Shown: one piece after another, positions 60,664 to 64,000 of the stretch
Layout: every line of letters starts with the position of its first letter
Numbering within the stretch: the stretch's first letter is position 1
Assembly: GCA_015272515.1 (NCBI GenBank)
Contig: JACYLN010000115.1
Location: 62,001 to 126,000, forward strand
From: Leptolyngbyaceae cyanobacterium C42_A2020_001
GTDB taxonomy: Bacteria > Cyanobacteriota > Cyanobacteriia > Leptolyngbyales > Leptolyngbyaceae
Direction of reading: 5' to 3'
Length of the DNA: 64,000 nt
Made by a program: the position numbers and the translations under genes
Notes under the pieces: generated by a model
Database searches by the model: none
Told to the model about the DNA's origin: nothing
Seen by the model: the letters and a program-made list of their open reading frames with translations, nothing else

Positions 60664-60688
60664 CCTTAAACCCCTGTTGCTAAACATG

Positions 60689-60976
60689 TCAAGCAGTTTC
60701 TTCACTTGGCCACCCCAACAGAATGCCATGAACCTTCTGGTACTGAGTCAACGTTGCTTTTGCCTCAGCTTGGGAGCTAAGCCAGTATTGAGCATTGAAC
60801 AGATAGGAAGCTGCTTTGTCCCCAGATTTTCGGGTTGGAACTGGCTCCCAGATTTTGAGGAACCAGGGTTTGCGAGGGTTACGCTGGGGTTTATACAAAA
60901 TTGCATATTGCATTCGAGGGACTCCAACGGTTTTAAGTACAACTGTCAGTAGATGCCCCGTTTGTCTTCTACCCAT
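60689..60976 (-). CDS. hypothetical protein (orphan)
   Basis: 95 aa ORF, alternative start MQYAILYKPQRNPRKPWFLKIWEPVP; composition plausible, no family recognised. Confidence 0.4.
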   Translation of the reverse strand: MGRRQTGHLLTVVLKTVGVPRMQYAILYKPQRNPRKPWFLKIWEPVPTRKSGDKAASYLFNAQYWLSSQAEAKATLTQYQKVHGILLGWPSEETA

Positions 60977-61367
60977 CTTGTTCTAAATCGCGGTTCCCTA
61001 ACCTCTGACAATGAGTAGAAACGCCCTACTTCCCCCGGTAGAACTAATTGAGGCTGGCGAACTCCTCCCCAGTGGAGACCCGCAAAAAGTTCCCAATCTG
61101 AAGAGGTAATTTGATTTTGACCAAAGCACCCTGCAAACTGCCCTGAGCAAACTCAAACCGCCGTGTATAAGATTGAATCCCCCAATTCTCGTCACTCAGT
61201 TATTCCACATCCAGCAGCAAGAGCAGTTTGTGAGAGAATCAGGCGAGGATGCCCCCAATATAAGAAACCTCCTAATAAGTAGCTGTACCTAGAAGTAATT
61301 GACTAAGAAATTTATACTGTTGAGCTAGAGGCGATAGGCTATCTAGACAAGGTGAGAGGAGTTTATT

Positions 61368-62648
61368 GTGCAAGTTGTTCAAGAATACGTCCAACGTTGG
61401 TATGAGAGTGGGCTTGACCCCGATGAGTACATTTGTCACCGTAAGGCTGGCAATGCAGTTGAAATTGAAGACGCTGCAACAGGCGATCGCCGAATGGTGC
61501 TGACCTTTTGCACCAACGATGTGCTGGGTTTAACTAGCGATGAGTCGGTGAAGCAGGCAGCGATCGACGCGATTTTGCAGTACGGCACATCTAATAGTTC
61601 CACTTCTGTACTGAGCGGACGCATTGATCTGCATCGCCAACTGGAGGATGAAGTCTCCAAGTTTAAGCATTTGCCCCATACCCAGCTATTTCTCAATGCC
61701 TGGATGGCGATGCAAGCACTGATGGATGCCTTTTGCCATCTTGCCATTCCGGTACCCGGCTTTCAAAATACACGAGAAACGCTGATCATGACGGATGTGC
61801 TGAATCATGGTTGCATCGTTTCGGCGCTGGCAAATGCTGGAACCCGTTCTGGCAAGATGTTTGGTCATAGCCCACGGGTACGGGTCAAAGCGTATCGTCA
61901 TTGCAATATGGATGACATGGCGCGGAAGCTCAAACGCTATGCCAAGCCCAGCGATCGCATCATGGTCGTGTCAGACGCAGTCTTCTCAATGGACGGTGAC
62001 ATGGCACCCCTACCAGACATGATTGATATTTTGTCGAACTACCCTGATAGTGTGTTGCTGATGGATGAGGCTCACGCATCGGGAGCGATCGGCGCAACTG
62101 GACGAGGCATTTACGAATACTTCAACCTCACGCCGCAAGATGCGATTGATCGGGGCGTGGTTCCTCTGATCATGACAACGTTCTCCAAATTTGGCGCATC
62201 CGTGGGTGCGGCGATTAGTACTCACGTTCCCGAACTGAAGCCGCTGCTAAACGTATCTCCCACATCGATCGGAACCTGCTCTCTGGCTCCTCCACTCACA
62301 GCCGCCGCTTTGCAGAGTTTACGCATTGTGCAGCAACAGCCGGAACTGGTAACTCGTTTGCAGGAGAATACTCGCTATTTGCGATCGCGTCTGGCAGCGC
62401 ACGATTTCATGGCGATCGGCGAAACCAACGTTGTTCCCGTGATCTTGCCGTCCGAAGTGAATCCCAAACTGTACGCTAGGGAAATGTTGGACTACGGCAT
62501 TTGGGTGTCGCCCATCTGGTTTATCGCCAAGCCACGGATTCGCATCACCGTCAATGCACTCCACACGCGTGAGGAGATGGATCGGCTGGTGGCGGCAATG
62601 GTCAAGGTCCGCGATCGCGCCTTCAAACCCACAACCATTAGTGCTTAA
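61368..62648 (+). CDS. alpha-oxoamine synthase-like PLP enzyme (BioF/KBL/serine palmitoyltransferase superfamily)
   Basis: FCTNDVLGLTSDESVKQAAIDAILQYGTSNSSTSVLSGRIDLHRQLEDEVSKF; VSDAVFSMDGDMAPLPDMIDI; LLMDEAHASGAIGATGRGIYEYF. Confidence 0.88.
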   Translation: MQVVQEYVQRWYESGLDPDEYICHRKAGNAVEIEDAATGDRRMVLTFCTNDVLGLTSDESVKQAAIDAILQYGTSNSSTSVLSGRIDLHRQLEDEVSKFKHLPHTQLFLNAWMAMQALMDAFCHLAIPVPGFQNTRETLIMTDVLNHGCIVSALANAGTRSGKMFGHSPRVRVKAYRHCNMDDMARKLKRYAKPSDRIMVVSDAVFSMDGDMAPLPDMIDILSNYPDSVLLMDEAHASGAIGATGRGIYEYFNLTPQDAIDRGVVPLIMTTFSKFGASVGAAISTHVPELKPLLNVSPTSIGTCSLAPPLTAAALQSLRIVQQQPELVTRLQENTRYLRSRLAAHDFMAIGETNVVPVILPSEVNPKLYAREMLDYGIWVSPIWFIAKPRIRITVNALHTREEMDRLVAAMVKVRDRAFKPTTISA

Positions 62649-62664
62649 CGCTTTTTGGGCTTGT

Positions 62665-62820
62665 TTATAGGGGGCTAGGGAAGGTTAAGGGGATGGAAAA
62701 GATAGGGAAGATGAAGAGGATAGAGAGGGCGAGGATGATAAATTCCTTTGACCTCCTCCACTTCCTCACCTGCTCATCTCCTTTACCTTCTCCATCTTCT
62801 AACTCCCCCTCCCATAACTT
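62665..62820. repeat. purine-rich then pyrimidine-rich imperfect inverted repeat
   Basis: agggaaggttaaggggatggaaaagatagggaagatgaagagg / ctgctcatctcctttaccttctccatcttctaactccccctccc. Confidence 0.5.
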
Positions 62821-63027
62821 CTGACCTTGCCCTACCTGCATTGACCTTTCACCCATTTGGATGACCAACCCGAATGATGTGATCTGGGGTTGCTCAACCG
62901 TATATTAAAAGCATTGAACTCGTTCATCTCAAAGCCAAACGCAACAGAGCCAAGAATGGCAGCGAGACGGAAGTAAGGGTAATCTCCTGAAGGAACGCGC
63001 CTCACTCTTACGCTACATGGAGGCGTT

Positions 63028-63477
63028 ATGCAACTAATTTATCGTGGTGTTCGCTACAACTACCAACCAGCCGATGTTGAGATTCAACCTGGGGCGATCG
63101 CGGGCAAATATCGGGGATCTGCTTTGCACTTTCGCAACGCAACTGCAAAGTTAACAGAAGCCCAACCTGCTCTTAGATTGATCTATCGCGGAACTCAATA
63201 CAGTAAAGGTGTGACGCAATCAGCAACTGTTGCTCAACCGATTGCAACTGCTCAAAAACCCTTTGAACTGATCTATCGCGGTGTTCGTTATCAATCTGCT
63301 TCAGCAAAAACTGCTCAAGTAAACCCAATCCAGGATGATGTTCGTGAAGTGGCAATGAAGCAACGCCTCAATCACCAAAAACGTGAACTGGCAGTACTTG
63401 GACGGTTTGAAGATGCGATCGCGGCTCCCACTTCTTCCTGGGTTCACTACAACAACCATCAAGGTTCAATGAGCTAG
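63028..63477 (+). CDS. DUF4278-family protein with three internal repeats
   Basis: MQLIYRGVRYNYQP, LRLIYRGTQYSKG, FELIYRGVRYQSA. Confidence 0.85.
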   Translation: MQLIYRGVRYNYQPADVEIQPGAIAGKYRGSALHFRNATAKLTEAQPALRLIYRGTQYSKGVTQSATVAQPIATAQKPFELIYRGVRYQSASAKTAQVNPIQDDVREVAMKQRLNHQKRELAVLGRFEDAIAAPTSSWVHYNNHQGSMS

Positions 63478-63535
63478 TGTTTGACTGACAACGCTTAAAC
63501 ACTGAGGTTGAGAGTTCACAACGTAGCTAGTTATG

Positions 63536-63565
63536 AAGGGCGTTTTCCACAAACGTCCTTTTTCA
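63536..63565 (+). terminator. Rho-independent terminator downstream of DUF4278 gene
   Basis: gggcgttt-tccac-aaacgtcc followed by T-run. Confidence 0.6.
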
Positions 63566-63863
63566 TAGGAAACAATATCCCAGTGGGCAGTGTCCATCTT
63601 ATCAGGTGAGTTCTCTTGTAAAAATCTGCCTGATCTCCTCCCTTATGTACAGAGGTGTTCCCGGTGCTCACTTGTTATCATGGTGCTTGAATATGCATCG
63701 ACTATTTGTAATCTACTGAGTAGCACCACTTCCTTCTAATAGGGGTTGAATCGTGACCTGGCAATGCCTTGCTTTTGGTGGAAAGCTGTTACTGAAACGA
63801 CTATAAGATGCTGCTAAATCAATCAGGGTCACTCACTCTACCATTCTTCATAAGGGTAGTAGC

Positions 63864-64000
63864 ATGACCATGCCGATTATGTCTCGTAAGTGGACTCTAA
63901 TATTGACAGTGTTGTTTTTAGGCGGCAATCTGGGGTGGGCGATCGATCGCGTAGATGCAGCAACTCCATTGAGTCAAGCGACTGTTCAAGCCATTCGTAA
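63864..64000 (+). CDS. secreted/periplasmic protein, 3' end beyond window
   Basis: ATG at 63864: MTMPIMSRKWTLILTVLFLGGNLGWAIDRVDAATPLSQATVQAIR..., signal-peptide-like N-terminus; open to window edge. Confidence 0.6.
   Translation, partial: MTMPIMSRKWTLILTVLFLGGNLGWAIDRVDAATPLSQATVQAIR

Overview
This is a cyanobacterial chromosomal segment. HIP1-type GCGATCGC octamers occur throughout, and there is a complete phycocyanin operon. On the minus strand, cpcB-cpcA-cpcC-cpcD-cpcE-cpcF is followed by four tandem CpcG-type rod-core linkers. The second-to-last of these has a C-terminal hydrophobic helix, as in CpcL (formerly CpcG2). The rest is mostly housekeeping: RluD, CobA, SirB-like chelatase, Dps, RuvB, HemB, ExoIII, DnaK, ClpS, TsaE, DnaB, L9, MazG, TlyA, IlvE-type aminotransferase, AmiC and Ycf23. 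There are two tRNAs (Gly-TCC, Val-TAC), a run of four TPR genes, a cell-surface acyltransferase/glycosyltransferase pair and several conserved hypotheticals. I found no CRISPR array, prophage or intact transposon. The observations I consider most worth checking are: (i) a 40-nt hairpin with 18-bp perfect arms inside an AI-2E transporter CDS, and a 26-nt perfect palindrome inside an endonuclease III-like CDS, both on HIP1 cores; (ii) a CpcL-type linker inside the cpc operon; (iii) a decayed DUF29 gene apparently interrupted by a short repeat; (iv) a probable single-base frameshift in a secreted YbaY-like protein; (v) an uncharacterised HExxH protein; (vi) recurrent intergenic purine-rich/pyrimidine-rich imperfect inverted repeats; (vii) the TPR gene cluster. 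No clearly new multi-gene system is evident. All homology calls are from memory of protein families, without database searches.
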